DNA of 5,692 nucleotides from the NCBI GenBank assembly GCA_002311315.1, contig DBZZ01000027.1, positions 1 through 5,692 on the forward strand. The letters are read 5' to 3'. The stretch is from Methylococcaceae bacterium UBA1147 (GTDB taxonomy: Bacteria; Pseudomonadota; Gammaproteobacteria; Methylococcales; UBA1147). Position 1 is the first letter of the stretch, and the number at the start of each line of letters is the position of its first letter. The notes beneath the pieces were generated by a model, which was given only the letters and a program-made list of their open reading frames with translations, was not told where the DNA came from and made no database searches. Below are positions 5,181-5,692 of the stretch, piece by piece. The position numbers and the translations under genes were made by a program.

Positions 5181-5644
5181 TGCTCATCCTGGTCCGAAGT
5201 GGCCCCGCTCACGCCGATACCGCCGAGTAGATGGCCATTGCCTGTCTTGACCGGCAAGCCGCCAGGGAAAACAACAATCCCCGGCACCAGTTGGATCCCG
5301 TGTGGACGACCCTGGTTCTTGTAGGCAATATTCTCGCCGAGAAACCGGGTCGGAAACGGTAACAAGACGGAACTTCTGCCCTTGAGCTGAGCAATGTCAA
5401 TACTGCCGAGGTAGGCATTGTCCTGCCGCCGGAACAACTTGAGGTCTCCGCCCGCATCAAATATTGCGATATTCACCGGATTCCAGCCTTCCATCCTTGC
5501 TTTGGCCTCGCATGCATCGGCCATCCTGTTTGCGGCATCAAGGCTTAATACCGGTCGTTTTTCCAGGCTATCCTCTGCAGGAACCGACTCGCACACAGCT
5601 ATTAGAAGGGCGATGAAACAGAAATTACGAATCAATGACATCAT
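5129..5644 (-). CDS. Secreted GlcG/HbpS-family (DUF336) protein
   Basis: This 171-residue protein belongs to the GlcG/HbpS family (PF03928), whose best-known member HbpS binds haem outside the cell. Other members are annotated only from neighbourhood. It begins with a signal peptide: a short basic start (MMSLIRN), a hydrophobic core (FCFIALLIAVC, 8-18) and a probable signal peptidase I site after VPA (21-23). The cysteine at 18 is preceded by Val, so a lipoprotein is unlikely. The domain fills residues 34-170: LDAANRMADACEAKAR, then IAIFDAGGDLKLFRRQDNA (59-77), SIDIAQLKGR (81-90), FPGGLPV (116-122) and GGIGVSGATSDQDEQCA (131-147). The start is strongly supported by AAGGAG 5 bases upstream (5650-5655). 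It is the first visible gene of a minus-strand unit with the Rossmann protein next. Periplasmic location is predicted; the ligand is unknown. Confidence 0.92.
   Translation of the reverse strand: MMSLIRNFCFIALLIAVCESVPAEDSLEKRPVLSLDAANRMADACEAKARMEGWNPVNIAIFDAGGDLKLFRRQDNAYLGSIDIAQLKGRSSVLLPFPTRFLGENIAYKNQGRPHGIQLVPGIVVFPGGLPVKTGNGHLLGGIGVSGATSDQDEQCAQAGIDGIRDLLRSN
5187..5190 (-). promoter_or_regulatory. Possible ribosome binding site inside the GlcG/HbpS-like gene
   Basis: Read on the minus strand, AGGA is followed by 6 bases and then the ATG at 5180. It lies within the coding sequence of the upstream gene (codons for Q-D-E-Q near its end), so it would drive a 52-base overlapping start of the Rossmann protein. 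It is the main argument for that long start and could be fortuitous. Confidence 0.35.
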
Positions 5645-5649
5645 GTGTT

Positions 5650-5655
5650 CTCCTT
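5650..5655 (-). promoter_or_regulatory. Strong ribosome binding site of the GlcG/HbpS-like gene
   Basis: AAGGAG on the minus strand lies 5 bases before the first ATG (5644) and 8 before the second (5641). Either Met could be used and the signal peptide is unaffected. No promoter is recognisable in the remaining bases to the window edge. Confidence 0.8.
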
Positions 5656-5692
5656 CTTCTAGCGATTAGCCCAAGGTTCTGTTTTCGGTTAC

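Noticed and set aside
5144..5644. Lipoprotein signal on the GlcG/HbpS-like protein (cysteine 18)
   Set aside because: The residue before the cysteine is Val, not Gly/Ala/Ser as a lipobox requires, and a signal peptidase I site (VPA) follows.
1..5692. CRISPR array, insertion sequence, integrase, toxin-antitoxin or phage-defence system
   Set aside because: No regularly spaced repeats, transposase or integrase motifs, terminal inverted repeats or paired small toxin/antitoxin genes are visible.

Overview
The window reads as chromosomal DNA from a gammaproteobacterium that I cannot name to genus. The 23S tail, the 5S gene and the proteins TrmL, Apt and a 3-hydroxyisobutyrate-dehydrogenase-family enzyme all look gammaproteobacterial. 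Gene order is compact, and there are no insertion sequences, CRISPR repeats, phage genes or plasmid functions. This is ordinary core and housekeeping sequence with a few less-studied genes.

Layout. Positions 1-135 are the 3' end of a 23S rRNA gene. A 126-base spacer without tRNA follows, then a complete 5S rRNA gene (262-381) and a strong intrinsic terminator (389-420) that closes the ribosomal operon. About 390 bases without a convincing gene lead to trmL (813-1325, TTG start), a tRNA wobble-base 2'-O-methyltransferase. Facing it, with only a 21-base gap, is a small TPR-like orphan protein (1347-1790, minus). That gene diverges from apt (2025-2552), the adenine salvage enzyme. After a 139-base spacer holding competing hairpins comes a two-gene unit: an NAD(P)-dependent beta-hydroxyacid dehydrogenase (2692-3549), overlapping by ATGA an atypical uracil-DNA-glycosylase-family protein (3546-4193). 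A 387-base non-coding stretch with a conspicuous hairpin at 4501-4535 separates this unit from an oppositely oriented pair on the minus strand. The pair is a secreted GlcG/HbpS-family protein (5129-5644) followed by a putative molybdenum-carrier/SLOG-fold protein (4581-5180, start uncertain).

How the genes relate. The rRNA operon, trmL and apt serve translation and nucleotide salvage. The coupled dehydrogenase and glycosylase have no obvious shared pathway. The GlcG/HbpS-like protein and the Rossmann/SLOG protein are co-directional and probably co-transcribed, but their joint role is unknown. The best candidates for follow-up are the atypical glycosylase and the minus-strand pair. I found no clear evidence of a wholly new system.
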